A stretch of DNA of 64,000 nucleotides, taken from contig NZ_CP032869.1 of NCBI RefSeq assembly GCF_003576455.2, positions 4,526,001 through 4,590,000 of the forward strand, in the 5' to 3' direction. This document shows, piece by piece, positions 51,589-60,532 of this stretch. The position numbers were made by a program, and so were the translations under genes. The stretch comes from Mucilaginibacter celer (GTDB lineage Bacteria > Bacteroidota > Bacteroidia > Sphingobacteriales > Sphingobacteriaceae). The notes under the pieces were generated by a model. It saw only the letters and a program-made list of their open reading frames with translations. It ran no database searches and was not told the DNA's origin. The stretch's first letter is position 1; each line of letters opens with the position of its first letter.

Positions 51589-52485
51589 ATGAATATATTT
51601 TACGGAACAGGGGTAGCTATGGTAACCCCTTTTCAGGCGGATGGGCAGGTTGACTACGATGGTTTGCGCAACCTGATTGAACATTTGATTGATGGCGGGG
51701 TGGAATACCTGGTATCATTAGGTACAACCGGCGAAAGTGCCACATTGAGCGAAGCTGAACGAAAGCAGGTTTTTGCCTTCACAGCCGAAGTGGTAAATAA
51801 GCGCGTTGGCCTGGTGGCCGGCATTGGCGGTAATAATACTCATGAAGTAGTTGAGCAGGTAAAAGCTTTTAACGTTGATGGTTATGATGCGATACTTTCG
51901 GCAAGCCCTCATTATAACAAACCAACCCAGGAAGGTATTTACCAGCATTATAAAGCGATAGCGCAAAACGCAAAATTGCCAATCATACTTTATAATGTAC
52001 CAAGCCGCACCGGTAGCACTGTTAGTGCCGAAACTACCGTACGCCTGGCCAAAGAGTTTAAAAATATTATAGGCATTAAGGAAGCATCTGGCAATTTCGA
52101 TCTGTTTAACCAGTTGATGCGCGATAAGCCGGAAGATTTCCTGTTTATTTCGGGTGATGATCCGGTTACTTTGCCGATGATGGCTTTGGGTGGTGTTGGT
52201 GTGATTTCGGTTATCGGCAACGCACTGCCTCGCCAGTTATCTGATATGGTGAGATTGCTTTTAAATAGTGATTATAAAGGTGCACACGCAGCACATTTTG
52301 ACTTGATAGAATTTACCCGTTTAATGTTTGCTGAAGGTAGCCCGGCCGGTGTTAAAACCGCGCTGAAGCAGTTAGACGTTTGTGGCGATACAGTTAGGTT
52401 GCCATTGGTGCAGGTTAGTGAAAAAACTGCTGATGCTATTGCAGATGAGTTGAAAAAACTGGCGCCGGTAGCGGTGAAGGCATAG
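51589..52485 (+). CDS. dapA: 4-hydroxy-tetrahydrodipicolinate synthase
   Basis: 298 residues, a TIM barrel of the DapA family. It contains SLGTTGESATLSEAE (substrate-binding TT pair), YNVPSRTGSTVS with catalytic Tyr near 134, and the Schiff-base Lys in IIGIKEASGNFD near 163. It condenses pyruvate with aspartate semialdehyde, the first step towards diaminopimelate and lysine, so it feeds peptidoglycan synthesis. Monocistronic; followed by a palindromic repeat and a strong terminator. Confidence 0.95.
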   Translation: MNIFYGTGVAMVTPFQADGQVDYDGLRNLIEHLIDGGVEYLVSLGTTGESATLSEAERKQVFAFTAEVVNKRVGLVAGIGGNNTHEVVEQVKAFNVDGYDAILSASPHYNKPTQEGIYQHYKAIAQNAKLPIILYNVPSRTGSTVSAETTVRLAKEFKNIIGIKEASGNFDLFNQLMRDKPEDFLFISGDDPVTLPMMALGGVGVISVIGNALPRQLSDMVRLLLNSDYKGAHAAHFDLIEFTRLMFAEGSPAGVKTALKQLDVCGDTVRLPLVQVSEKTADAIADELKKLAPVAVKA

Positions 52486-52506
52486 GTAGATATAATTTAA
52501 AATAGA

Positions 52507-52605
52507 GTCATGTTGAACTTGTTTCAACATCCCACTTGCTAAGTCTCCACGCAAAGCAAATCGCCTACCTCACCTGTGGGGTGCCGAAACAAGTTCGGCA
52601 TGACG
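52507..52605. repeat. palindromic repeat (GTCATGTTGAACTTGTTTCAAC)
   Basis: Arms 52507-52533 and 52579-52605: GTCATGTTGAACTTGTTTC paired with GAAACAAGTTCGGCATGAC. No gene. Related in style to the 42236-42580 cluster. Confidence 0.7.
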
Positions 52606-52641
52606 ATTTGATCTGGATGAATGGTGCATTTCATACAAAAT

Positions 52642-52672
52642 AAAAAACCCGGGCCATGGTCCGGGTTTTTTA
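52642..52672. terminator. bidirectional terminator
   Basis: AAAAAACCCGG and CCGGGTTTTTT arms with GGCCATGG-like centre. T-runs on both strands; serves dapA and the convergent histone-like gene. Confidence 0.9.
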
Positions 52673-52698
52673 TTGGAATAAGATGATAAAAAATCTTA

Positions 52699-52878
52699 CT
52701 AAGCTTCTTTGTTCTTAGCTTCCTGAACCTCAAGGCGGATAGCCTGGGCAAGGTTTTTAAGATCCTGCATGCCTTTACGTACACGTGTACCGGCAGCACT
52801 GTTTCCTTTGTTGTAGAATTTGTCGGCGTCGGCCTCTAAAGATGCTACAAGCTCTTTTACTTCAGTAAATTTTTTCAT
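52699..52878 (-). CDS. Hc1-like histone H1 homologue
   Basis: 59 residues read directly from the minus strand: starts MKKFTEVKELVASLEADADK and continues through SAAGTRVRKGMQDLKNLAQA to a Lys/Glu-rich end. This matches the small histone-H1/Hc1-like proteins common in Bacteroidota, thought to bind DNA in the nucleoid. A good AGGAG lies 9 nt before the ATG, uncommon here. It is transcribed towards a shared terminator 30 nt beyond the stop. It is too short to be prominent among open frames but clearly coding. Confidence 0.88.
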   Translation of the reverse strand: MKKFTEVKELVASLEADADKFYNKGNSAAGTRVRKGMQDLKNLAQAIRLEVQEAKNKEA

Positions 52879-53193
52879 TTAATTACTCCTTTTAAATTTT
52901 GAGGTTTATTGTTTTAATAAAGCTAAGCTAAAATGTTTTTTGCTAATTAAAAATTTTTGAACGCTAAAAATACGGCCTTTACGATGGTTTTTTTCCACAT
53001 TTTTAGCTTTTGGGCATTATTAACCGTTGCTTATTTTTTATTAAAAAGTTTATAACAAACACATATTTAACCATAAGCTTCAGCCATAATTTTAATACGC
53101 AAAATAAAACCCATATAAATATTATTTATATGGGTTTTAGGGCGATAATGCCATTATTTTAAATACCTACAGGTATTGTTATACTTGAGCAGT
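52879..53193. other. AT-rich gap upstream of the histone-like gene
   Basis: 315 bp, strongly AT-rich and gene-free. It contains TAGCTTTA, a near -7 box for the histone-like gene (about 52924-52931), and an imperfect hairpin ACCCATATAAATATTATTT with TATATGGGTTTTAGGG near 53110-53140. That hairpin lies downstream of the GH125 gene and may be its terminator. Confidence 0.4.
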
Positions 53194-54630
53194 TTAAAAA
53201 GTCTGCTGCAGGATATCAGGATAGTGTTCGTGCACTTTCAGTATCAATTCGCCAAATAAAGTGTTGGCCCAGGCAAACCATTTGCGGGTAAAGTCCTTCG
53301 CATCGTCTTTATTGAACGATTCGTGCATGAAACCGGTACCTGCGTGAGTACTTTTTAACCATTTTAAGCACTGAACAATCTCGGCTTTATCGGTAGAAGT
53401 GATGCCGCGCATAATAATAGCCATTGGCCAGATGTAGCCTATACCCACATGCGGCCCGCCAATACCTTCGGCAGCAGTGCCTTTAAAATAGTATGGATTA
53501 CTGTCGCTTAGCACAAACTTCCGGGTGCTTTGGTACAACGGATCATCAACTTTTACCGAATCGAGGTAAGGTAAAGCGAGTAGACTCGGTACGTTCGAAT
53601 CGTCCATAAATAACTGGTTGCCGTAGCCATCTACCTCAAACGGGATTACCTGGCCGAACTGCGGATGATTACCTACGGCGTACTGCTTAAGCGCGGCCTG
53701 AACCTCTGCGGCTAAAGCTTTACACGCATCTGCGGTAACATTATCATGACCTATGGTGCTAAACATTTCGGCCATCTGGTTTAAACTGGCCACCGCGAAA
53801 TAGTTTGAAGGGATCAGGAACGGATAAATAGTAGCATCATCCGACGGGCGGAAGATAGAGCAGATCAAGCCTACAGGTTTTACCGGGTTACCATACCCCC
53901 GGTTAGGCGCGGTATCGCTGGCGGTTTCTGTTTTACGTTGGAAAAAGTAGGGGCCTTTGCCATCTTTACGTTGCTGCTCCTTAAAAGTAGCAAGGATAAT
54001 CTTGCCTGCTTTTTGCCAGTTTTCGTCAAAGAAACTGCTATCGCCACTTATTTTCCAATAGTTATAAGCCAATCGTACAGGGTAGCAAAGTGAGTCTATT
54101 TCCCATTTGCGCTCGTGCAGTTCGGGCTTCATATTGGTGCGGTCGCTATCCCATTCGCTGCCGGTTGGGCCTTCGTTAAAGGCGTTGGCATAAGGATCGA
54201 TAATCACACATTTAGCCTGGCGGCTCAATACACCCTGGATCAATTTTTTTAGTGCCGGATCGTTTTTGATCAACGGCAGGTAAGGCCAAACCTGTGCCGA
54301 TGAATCGCGCATCCACATGGCATTGATATCGCCGGTTATTACGAAGGTATCGGGCTTGCCGTCTTTTTCCGAATAGTTTACGGTGGTATCTAAAGTGTTT
54401 GGATAACAGTTTTCAAAAAGCCAGGCCAGTTCAGGATCTTTAATGTCGGCTTTAACTTTTTTGATGATAGCCTCAACCGCTTTGCTGGTAAATTTACGGT
54501 CGGCCAGTTTAGGGCGCTGGCTTTCGAAGGCAGGTGCTGCCAAAGAAGCAAATGCAGGAGTGATGCCTAAACCAATGCCGGCTGCGGCTACGCTGTTCAT
54601 TTTTATAAAATTTCGTCTGCTTAATTTCAT
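53194..54630 (-). CDS. GH125 family alpha-mannosidase, Tat-exported
   Basis: 478 residues. Twin-arginine signal (KLSRRNFIKMNSVAAAGIGL), then the glycoside hydrolase family 125 (metal-independent exo-alpha-1,6-mannosidase) fold. Characteristic segments are GDINAMWMRDSSAQVWPYLP (about 100-119), NAFNEGPTGSEWDSDRTNMK, ELHERKWEIDSLCYPVRLAY and HESFNKDDAKDFTRKWFAWA. GH125 enzymes release mannose from alpha-1,6-linked glycans. Export suggests periplasmic glycan trimming. There is no polysaccharide-utilisation cluster around it. Confidence 0.9.
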   Translation of the reverse strand: MKLSRRNFIKMNSVAAAGIGLGITPAFASLAAPAFESQRPKLADRKFTSKAVEAIIKKVKADIKDPELAWLFENCYPNTLDTTVNYSEKDGKPDTFVITGDINAMWMRDSSAQVWPYLPLIKNDPALKKLIQGVLSRQAKCVIIDPYANAFNEGPTGSEWDSDRTNMKPELHERKWEIDSLCYPVRLAYNYWKISGDSSFFDENWQKAGKIILATFKEQQRKDGKGPYFFQRKTETASDTAPNRGYGNPVKPVGLICSIFRPSDDATIYPFLIPSNYFAVASLNQMAEMFSTIGHDNVTADACKALAAEVQAALKQYAVGNHPQFGQVIPFEVDGYGNQLFMDDSNVPSLLALPYLDSVKVDDPLYQSTRKFVLSDSNPYYFKGTAAEGIGGPHVGIGYIWPMAIIMRGITSTDKAEIVQCLKWLKSTHAGTGFMHESFNKDDAKDFTRKWFAWANTLFGELILKVHEHYPDILQQTF

Positions 54631-54755
54631 GGGTTTTGTAATGGTAGGCGTAAAAATAGAAAAGGGTTTCAGTTATACAAAAAAGCTTGCTAAAATAATT
54701 TAGAAAACGATTTATCAAGGTTTTTGGGGAGTCGGCGTGTGTAAGTACACGCCAC

Positions 54756-54850
54756 CGTCATTGCGAGGAACGAAGCAATCGCGAACTGTACAGGGCAGAC
54801 TTGCACAGCCGCTCTACCTCCGTGCGATTGCTTCGTTCCTCGCAATGACG
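54756..54850. repeat. palindromic repeat (CGTCATTGCGAGGAACGAAG family), copy 1
   Basis: 27-bp arms at 54756-54782 and 54824-54850 pair perfectly (CGTCATTGCGAGGAACGAAG with CTTCGTTCCTCGCAATGACG), with a ~40-nt middle. It lies between the GH125 and oxoamine-synthase genes. A second copy is at 56333-56436. Confidence 0.85.
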
Positions 54851-54867
54851 TGGTGTAGAAAGGCCAC

Positions 54868-54896
54868 AAAAAAGCCCCAAATTTCTTTGAGGCTTT
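54868..54896 (-). terminator. terminator of the oxoamine-synthase gene
   Basis: AGCCTCAAA and TTTGGGGCT arms (one wobble) followed by TTTTTT on the minus strand, 24 nt past the stop. Confidence 0.85.
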
Positions 54897-54919
54897 CCAT
54901 ATCATAGAACTAATTACAA

Positions 54920-56164
54920 TTAAGCAATCTCCAGTTTATTCTCTTTATAATAACCGGCTTTCAGCTTCTCGCCTATCGCGCTGTAAGCGTCAAGCGTACG
55001 CTGTACATCTTCCAGGCTATGCGAAGCAGTTGGGATTAGCCTCAGCACGATCAAGCCTTTAGGGATTACCGGGTAAACCACTATCGAGCAAAATACGCCG
55101 TAGTTTTCACGCAGGTCGCGGGTCAAAGCAGTAGCTTCAAACAGGTCGCCTTTTAAAAATACCGGGGTAACCATGGTGTTTGAAGCGCCAAGATCAAAAC
55201 CGCGTTCTTTTAAACCCGATTGCAGCGCGTTGGCTATCAACCACAGTTTTTCACGAAGCTCGGGTTGGGTTTTCAGCATTTCGAAACGCTTTTTTAAGCC
55301 CAATACCATCGGCATAGGTAATGCTTTGGCAAAAGTTTGCGAACGCATATTATAGCGCAGATAATTAATAATATCCTGATCGGCAGCTACGAAAGCGCCA
55401 ATACCGGCCATTGATTTGGCGAAGGTTGCAAAATATACATCCACTTCTTCCAAACAGCCTTGTTCTTCGTGAGTGCCGGCACCGGTTTTGCCCATGGTAC
55501 CAAAACCATGCGCGTCATCAACCAGTAAACGGAAATTGAATTTCTTTTTCAAATCGGCAACTTCTTTCAGTTTGCCCTGCGCGCCCGACATACCGAATAC
55601 GCCTTCGGTAATTAACAGGATACCGCCACCGGTTTGCTCGGTTAAGCGGGTTGCGCGTTCAAGCTGTTTTTCGCAGCTTTCGATATCGTTGTGCTGGTAA
55701 ACAAAGCGTTTGCCCATGTGTAAACGTACGCCGTCAATAATACAGGCGTGCGATTCTGCATCGTATACAATAACATCATTCCTGTCTACCAGTGCATCAA
55801 TGATAGATACCATGCCCTGGTAGCCGTAGTTTAACAAAAAGGCCGATTGTTTGCCTACAAATTTTGCTAAGCCGTCTTCCAGTTCTTCGTGATGGATCGA
55901 ATTTCCAGACATCATCCTTGCACCCATTGGGTAAGCCATACCGTAATCGGCAGCGGCTTTGGCGTCGGCTTCCCTTACTTCGGGGTGGTTAGCCAAACCA
56001 AGGTAGTTGTTCAGGCTCCAAACCAAATGTTCTTTACCTTTAAACTGCATGTGAGGACCAATTTCGCCCTCCAGCTTAGGAAAAGAAAAATAACCATGCG
56101 ACCACTTCTGATGCTGACCTATCGGCCCACCCAGACTTTTCGTTATTTTATCAAATAAATCCAA
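54920..56164 (-). CDS. alpha-oxoamine synthase (serine palmitoyltransferase / cysteate acyltransferase type)
   Basis: 414 residues, PLP fold type I. VWSLNNYLGLANHPEVREAD, the HH-type VYDAESHACIIDGVRLHMGK, LLVDDAHGFGTMGKTGAGTH, and the PLP Lys in FATFAKSMAGIGAF (about 249). The family condenses an amino acid with acyl-CoA/ACP: serine for sphingolipids, cysteate for sulfonolipids, or glycine/alanine in other pathways. In Bacteroidota the first two are both likely; sequence alone does not decide. The start reads TTG at 56164 in the only frame giving MDLFDKITKSLGG; no better ATG is seen. A strong promoter lies upstream. Confidence 0.8.
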   Translation of the reverse strand: MDLFDKITKSLGGPIGQHQKWSHGYFSFPKLEGEIGPHMQFKGKEHLVWSLNNYLGLANHPEVREADAKAAADYGMAYPMGARMMSGNSIHHEELEDGLAKFVGKQSAFLLNYGYQGMVSIIDALVDRNDVIVYDAESHACIIDGVRLHMGKRFVYQHNDIESCEKQLERATRLTEQTGGGILLITEGVFGMSGAQGKLKEVADLKKKFNFRLLVDDAHGFGTMGKTGAGTHEEQGCLEEVDVYFATFAKSMAGIGAFVAADQDIINYLRYNMRSQTFAKALPMPMVLGLKKRFEMLKTQPELREKLWLIANALQSGLKERGFDLGASNTMVTPVFLKGDLFEATALTRDLRENYGVFCSIVVYPVIPKGLIVLRLIPTASHSLEDVQRTLDAYSAIGEKLKAGYYKENKLEIA

Positions 56165-56191
56165 AACGAATTGTTTTTATAAAGTTAAACG

Positions 56192-56222
56192 CAAATATAG
56201 CCGTTAAAACAGGTTTAAACAA
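56192..56222 (-). promoter_or_regulatory. promoter of the oxoamine-synthase gene (TTG-N20-TATATTTG)
   Basis: TTG at 56222-56220, 20-nt spacer, exact TATATTTG at 56199-56192. Same boxes and spacing as the rpsT promoter. Leader about 20 nt. Confidence 0.7.
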
Positions 56223-56332
56223 TAGCTATAACTTTTTAGAATAGGTTATAACTTGAGGTGAATTAGAGGCAGGAAATCAAGATTCAGGAAGCAAGATAAA
56301 AGGCTGAGAACGATCAAGGCGACCAATCTCTC

Positions 56333-56436
56333 CCCCACGTCATTGCGAGGAACGAAGCAATCCCCGACTTTACAGGGCGGATTTTCTTGGCTACTCTGCT
56401 TATTGGGGATTGCTTCGTTCCTCGCAATGACGTGGG
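56333..56436. repeat. palindromic repeat (CGTCATTGCGAGGAACGAAG family), copy 2
   Basis: 32-bp arms at 56333-56364 and 56405-56436, pairing along CCCACGTCATTGCGAGGAAC; same arm core as copy 1, with a different ~40-nt middle. Confidence 0.85.
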
Positions 56437-56462
56437 GGTAGTTATGGTTTAAGCAGTTCCAA

Positions 56463-56510
56463 CAAAAAAGGGAGATCAACTTTCAGATTTATCTTCCTGT
56501 TGATCTCCCA
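56463..56510 (-). terminator. ftsZ terminator
   Basis: GGGAGATCAAC and GTTGATCTCCC arms, 18-nt loop, then TTTTTT on the minus strand. About 56 nt past the ftsZ stop; it ends the division cluster. Confidence 0.9.
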
Positions 56511-56565
56511 TTCAATTGTTATGGTTTTTATCTGTCTCCTGACTCTTACAGTCTTGACTCTACAA

Positions 56566-58194
56566 TCAATCCGCGTTTCCGTGCAGGTACGAGTTATTAT
56601 TCCTGATCTCTACGTTACCCTCACTATCCTGGATCAGTGAAAACCTTGAAATCTGGCTTTCGTCAGATGCCGGGGTATCCTGCAGCGCTATCTCCTTGCG
56701 TTTGTAGGCCGGTACGTTTTCCAGTTCCTGGATGTTGCCGGTGCGCAGTTTCATGCTCAGGTCTTTAAGCCTCATAATCCGCTCGCGCGATTTTTTCAAC
56801 TGCTCTTCTATCGATTCGTTGGTTTTGTTATCATCAGCGCCAACTACAGGTTGCGGTGCAGGGGCGGGAACCGGTGTTGGTTCCGGCTCGGGCATGCGCG
56901 GTTGTTCCCTTACCGGCGGCTGCTCATAGCTTACGGGCTCGCTCATTTTAAAGGTGAAGCCTGCGGTATCCGGTTCGTTATCTGCTTCAGGCTCTTCTTC
57001 ATTCATCAGGTTATGCCTAACCACAGCAGGCTCTTCCTGGCGACTTCCGGCAAACATATCAAAAAGGCCACCTTGCCTTGCATCTTCCTTGGCCTGAGGT
57101 TGTTTCATGTAAGGCTCGGCAGGGGCATTGGCTTTAACAGGTTTTATAAACTCATTAACCGGTTTTGCATGCTGAGGCTCTTCAGGTACCAGCATCGAAA
57201 CAATTTTTTTGTTGCTGTGCTCCTTTTCGCGCTCATCTCTTGTCTGGAAGCCGGTGGCTATGATGGTAACCGATAGCTGGTCGCCCAGGTTCTCGTCCAT
57301 ACAGTTACCCCAAATCAGATCGGCGGCAAGGCCGGCTTCTTCCTGGATATAATCAGTAATTACGCTGATCTCATCCATGGTAACCTCCTTAAGGCCCGAA
57401 CTGATGTTCAATAATATATAGCGTGCACCTTCAATTTCGTTATCTTTCAACAACGGCGATGCCAGGGCACCTTCCACGGCTTTCAATGCGCGGTTTTCAC
57501 CATCAGCGCTAAAGCTACCCATGATAGATACGCCACTGTCTTTCATTACGGTGCGCACATCTTTAAAATCCACGTTGATATAGCCCGGTAAGGTGATGAT
57601 CTCGGCAATACCTTTGGCCGCCGTGGTCAAAATATTATCGGCCTGTGCAAATGCCGAGCTCATGGTTAAGTTACCAAAAATTTGGCGCAGCCTGTCGTTC
57701 GAGATCACCAGGAACGAATCCACATATTTGCGCAGTTCTTCCAAACCGGCATCGGCCTGCATTTTACGGCGCTTACCCTCAAAAGAGAAAGGCGTAGTAA
57801 CAATACCCACCGTTAATATATCCATTTCGCGGGCTGCTTTGGCAATGATAGGGCTTGCGCCTGTACCTGTACCACCACCCATACCTGCTGTAATAAACAG
57901 CATTTTGGTATTGGCACCCAACATTTGTTTAATATCGTCAATATTTTCAATAGCCGAGTTTTTGCCAACTTCGGGTATCGAGCCTGCACCCATGCCCTCG
58001 GTTAAGCTGGCACCCAATTGCACCTTGTTAGGTATAGGGCTAAGCTCCAATGCCTGGGCATCAGTGTTGCAGATTATAAAATCAACACCGGTAATTCCTT
58101 GCCTGTACATATGGTTTACCGCGTTGCCACCACCACCGCCAACACCAATTACTTTGATGATAGACGATTTTTCTTTTAACATTTCAAAATGCAT
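56566..58194 (-). CDS. ftsZ: cell division GTPase FtsZ
   Basis: 542 residues. Tubulin-like GTPase core with IKVIGVGGGGGNAVNHMYRQ and the GTP signature GGGTGTGASPI (about 106-116), then the T7-like NVDFKDVRTVM. The core ends near residue 320. A long, Pro/Glu-rich, low-complexity C-terminal region (about 320-470) follows, with a helical segment NESIEEQLKKSRERIMRLKD before the end. The extended linker is usual for Bacteroidota. It forms the Z-ring. Last gene of the cluster, 128 nt after ftsA, with its own terminator. Confidence 0.98.
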   Translation of the reverse strand: MHFEMLKEKSSIIKVIGVGGGGGNAVNHMYRQGITGVDFIICNTDAQALELSPIPNKVQLGASLTEGMGAGSIPEVGKNSAIENIDDIKQMLGANTKMLFITAGMGGGTGTGASPIIAKAAREMDILTVGIVTTPFSFEGKRRKMQADAGLEELRKYVDSFLVISNDRLRQIFGNLTMSSAFAQADNILTTAAKGIAEIITLPGYINVDFKDVRTVMKDSGVSIMGSFSADGENRALKAVEGALASPLLKDNEIEGARYILLNISSGLKEVTMDEISVITDYIQEEAGLAADLIWGNCMDENLGDQLSVTIIATGFQTRDEREKEHSNKKIVSMLVPEEPQHAKPVNEFIKPVKANAPAEPYMKQPQAKEDARQGGLFDMFAGSRQEEPAVVRHNLMNEEEPEADNEPDTAGFTFKMSEPVSYEQPPVREQPRMPEPEPTPVPAPAPQPVVGADDNKTNESIEEQLKKSRERIMRLKDLSMKLRTGNIQELENVPAYKRKEIALQDTPASDESQISRFSLIQDSEGNVEIRNNNSYLHGNAD

Positions 58195-58323
58195 AATCTT
58201 CGTTTTCAGCTATATGTAAATCAACCAACATTAGATTTTACCATCGTAATAATAACACTTTTTCAACAAGGTTTTTCCACATTTGTGAGCAATGTGTAAA
58301 AGTTTAACTGTTGTGAATAATTA

Positions 58324-59667
58324 TTACTTCAGAAAGTCCTCATCCTTAATGTCATCCTTAATAAATGTGATGCTTTTTTTCAGCAGCCTGTCTAACAAGC
58401 CGCCTTCTTTATTTTTAGCATCGTATTTTGGCTTAACCGTTTTTACTTCGGCCGGGATTGCTTCATTCATGTACTCCATTTTCTGGATACCTTTTATCAG
58501 CAAACCTATGCCGGTGGCAAAAGTTGGGCTTTGTAATTCTTCGTAAGTGTTTTTTGGCAGCACTTCGTTTTTGGCCAGGTGCTCTGTGGGGTAGCCCACG
58601 CGGCAATCTAAACCGGTAACAAATTCCACCAACTGGCGCAGGTGTTTTAACTGGGCACCACCGCCTGTTATCACAATGCCGGCAATTAGTTTTTTCTCAT
58701 AACCCGATGATTTGATCTCGTAGTAAACATGCTCTACAATCTCTTCCATACGGGCCTGGATCACATAAGCCAGGTTTTTAACCGAGATCTCTTTAGGTTC
58801 GCGGCCACGCAATCCCGGAACGCAAACAATCTCGTTCTCTTTATTTTCATCAGCCAAAGCCGATCCAAACCTTACTTTCAATTGCTCGGCAATGTTGCGC
58901 ATTACAGAACAGCCTTCGCGGATATCCTCAGTCACGCTGTTACCACCGAATGGGATAACCGCTGTATGACGGATGATACCTTCGTGAAAGATGGCCACAT
59001 CGGTAGTACCACCACCAATATCCACCAATACCACACCGGCTTCTTTTTCTTCTTCGCTCAATACAGATTCCGAAGATGCCAACGGTTCCAGTATCAGTTC
59101 CTGGCTTTCCAGACTGGCTTTGTTAACACATTTTACAATGTTTTTAATGGCCGTAACCTGGCCCGATATGATATGGAAGTTGGCTTCCAACCTAACACCA
59201 GCCATACCGATAGGATCTTTAATACCCGGCTCGTTATCTACGGTAAACTCCTGTGGTAGTACGTGGATAATTTCCTCGCCCGGAGGCATCACCAGGTTGT
59301 ACATATCCTCAATCAGCTTATCAATATCCTTACGGCTGATTTCTGTTTGCAGATCCCTGCGGGTTATTAAACCGCGGTGCTGCAAGCTTTTAATATGCTG
59401 GCCTGCAATGCCCACGTTCACCACCCTCACCTCAACGTTTGATTGTGAGCCGGCAATATCAACCGACTGCAGGATACCCTGTACTGTTTTATCTATATTT
59501 GAAACCACACCGCGCGTTACACCCGCAGATTCGGCTTTGCCAATACCTAATACCTCAATTTTTCCGTTCCTGCTCCTGCGCCCAACTATAGCGCATATCT
59601 TGGTAGTCCCGATATCCAATCCTACTACAATTGGCGAACTTTTTTCCTGAGTTGAGCTTTTGTCCAT
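58324..59667 (-). CDS. ftsA: cell division protein FtsA
   Basis: 447 residues, actin-like fold. Phosphate loops IVVGLDIGTTKICAIVG and VVLVDIGGGTTDVAIF, adenosine motif GIVITGGGAQLKHL, and a C-terminal amphipathic stretch (LLDRLLKKSITFIKDDIKDE) that would tether it to the membrane. It anchors FtsZ and recruits later division proteins. One nucleotide separates its start from the ftsQ stop, so the two are translationally linked. Confidence 0.97.
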   Translation of the reverse strand: MDKSSTQEKSSPIVVGLDIGTTKICAIVGRRSRNGKIEVLGIGKAESAGVTRGVVSNIDKTVQGILQSVDIAGSQSNVEVRVVNVGIAGQHIKSLQHRGLITRRDLQTEISRKDIDKLIEDMYNLVMPPGEEIIHVLPQEFTVDNEPGIKDPIGMAGVRLEANFHIISGQVTAIKNIVKCVNKASLESQELILEPLASSESVLSEEEKEAGVVLVDIGGGTTDVAIFHEGIIRHTAVIPFGGNSVTEDIREGCSVMRNIAEQLKVRFGSALADENKENEIVCVPGLRGREPKEISVKNLAYVIQARMEEIVEHVYYEIKSSGYEKKLIAGIVITGGGAQLKHLRQLVEFVTGLDCRVGYPTEHLAKNEVLPKNTYEELQSPTFATGIGLLIKGIQKMEYMNEAIPAEVKTVKPKYDAKNKEGGLLDRLLKKSITFIKDDIKDEDFLK

Positions 59668-59668
59668 A

Positions 59669-60532
59669 TTACAATTTAATTTGAGATGTATCCTTCTTCA
59701 TTTTAGCTGAATCTGTTTTGGCAGCATTAGCTGCTTTGGCCGAATCGGCTTTTATATTTTCATTTTTTATACCGATTACCTGGTTGGTATATTTTACGTT
59801 TATTATCCTGTAGGTATCCCAGCCAACGCGCGGCAATACCTGTTTGTAAAAGGCCTGCAGGTTGTTCAGTTTAATGCCGAGCGAATCTGCATTGCCTATT
59901 AAAATCCTTTGGTTACCCACACGAGGGATCAGTTCGATCTCGCGGTTGGCGTTCACGTACATCTGCGCTATCTGCGCGTCCCAAAGCGAATCTTTGCGGA
60001 TGTAATCTGCCGTTTTAAACAGATCTTTTGCCAGCCTTGTATGCAGTGAATCTACACGGTTGGTAAACAACTCCTCAATAAAGCCATTGGCCACCAATAC
60101 CCTTGCGGTAAAGTTTTGCGATAGCGGAATTTTTAAACCATGTTGATCTACATAAAAATCCATATCATAATGATTCATGATACGCAGTATCGGCTGGCGC
60201 TGGCTAACCTCTACCTGTAACACACCATCCATTTCGGCATAAACCTTGGCAAACTCGATGAAAGGGTTTGCTTTCAGTTTATCTTCCAACGCCTGGATAT
60301 CGATATTCTCAATCCTTCTGCCCACTAATGACCGGCCTTCGGCTTCAATAATATGATCTACTTCCTGCTTATCAATAAAATACTGGCCGCCGGGGATGCT
60401 TACGTTAACCGCGGTGCAAACCACATCTGCCTTTTTTGTTTCAATAAAACCCATCAGCACCACAAGGCCACCCAGGCATATTACCCAGGCACAACCTATC
60501 AGCAGGCGCTTCCAAATGAGTTTTTTATTCAT
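59669..60532 (-). CDS. ftsQ: cell division protein FtsQ
   Basis: 287 residues. Short basic cytoplasmic start, one transmembrane helix (LLIGCAWVICLGGLVVLMGF, about 10-29), a POTRA-like domain (INVSIPGGQYFIDKQEVDHI region, about 42-115) and the FtsQ beta domain. A Lys/Ala/Asp-rich tail (about 262-287) is typical of Bacteroidota. It overlaps the murC stop by 8 nt. It links the Z-ring to septal wall synthesis through FtsB/FtsL. Confidence 0.9.
   Translation of the reverse strand: MNKKLIWKRLLIGCAWVICLGGLVVLMGFIETKKADVVCTAVNVSIPGGQYFIDKQEVDHIIEAEGRSLVGRRIENIDIQALEDKLKANPFIEFAKVYAEMDGVLQVEVSQRQPILRIMNHYDMDFYVDQHGLKIPLSQNFTARVLVANGFIEELFTNRVDSLHTRLAKDLFKTADYIRKDSLWDAQIAQMYVNANREIELIPRVGNQRILIGNADSLGIKLNNLQAFYKQVLPRVGWDTYRIINVKYTNQVIGIKNENIKADSAKAANAAKTDSAKMKKDTSQIKL

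Noticed and set aside
52539..52799. 86-residue minus-strand frame across the dapA terminator
   Set aside because: It overlaps the histone-like gene in another frame and runs through a terminator and a repeat.
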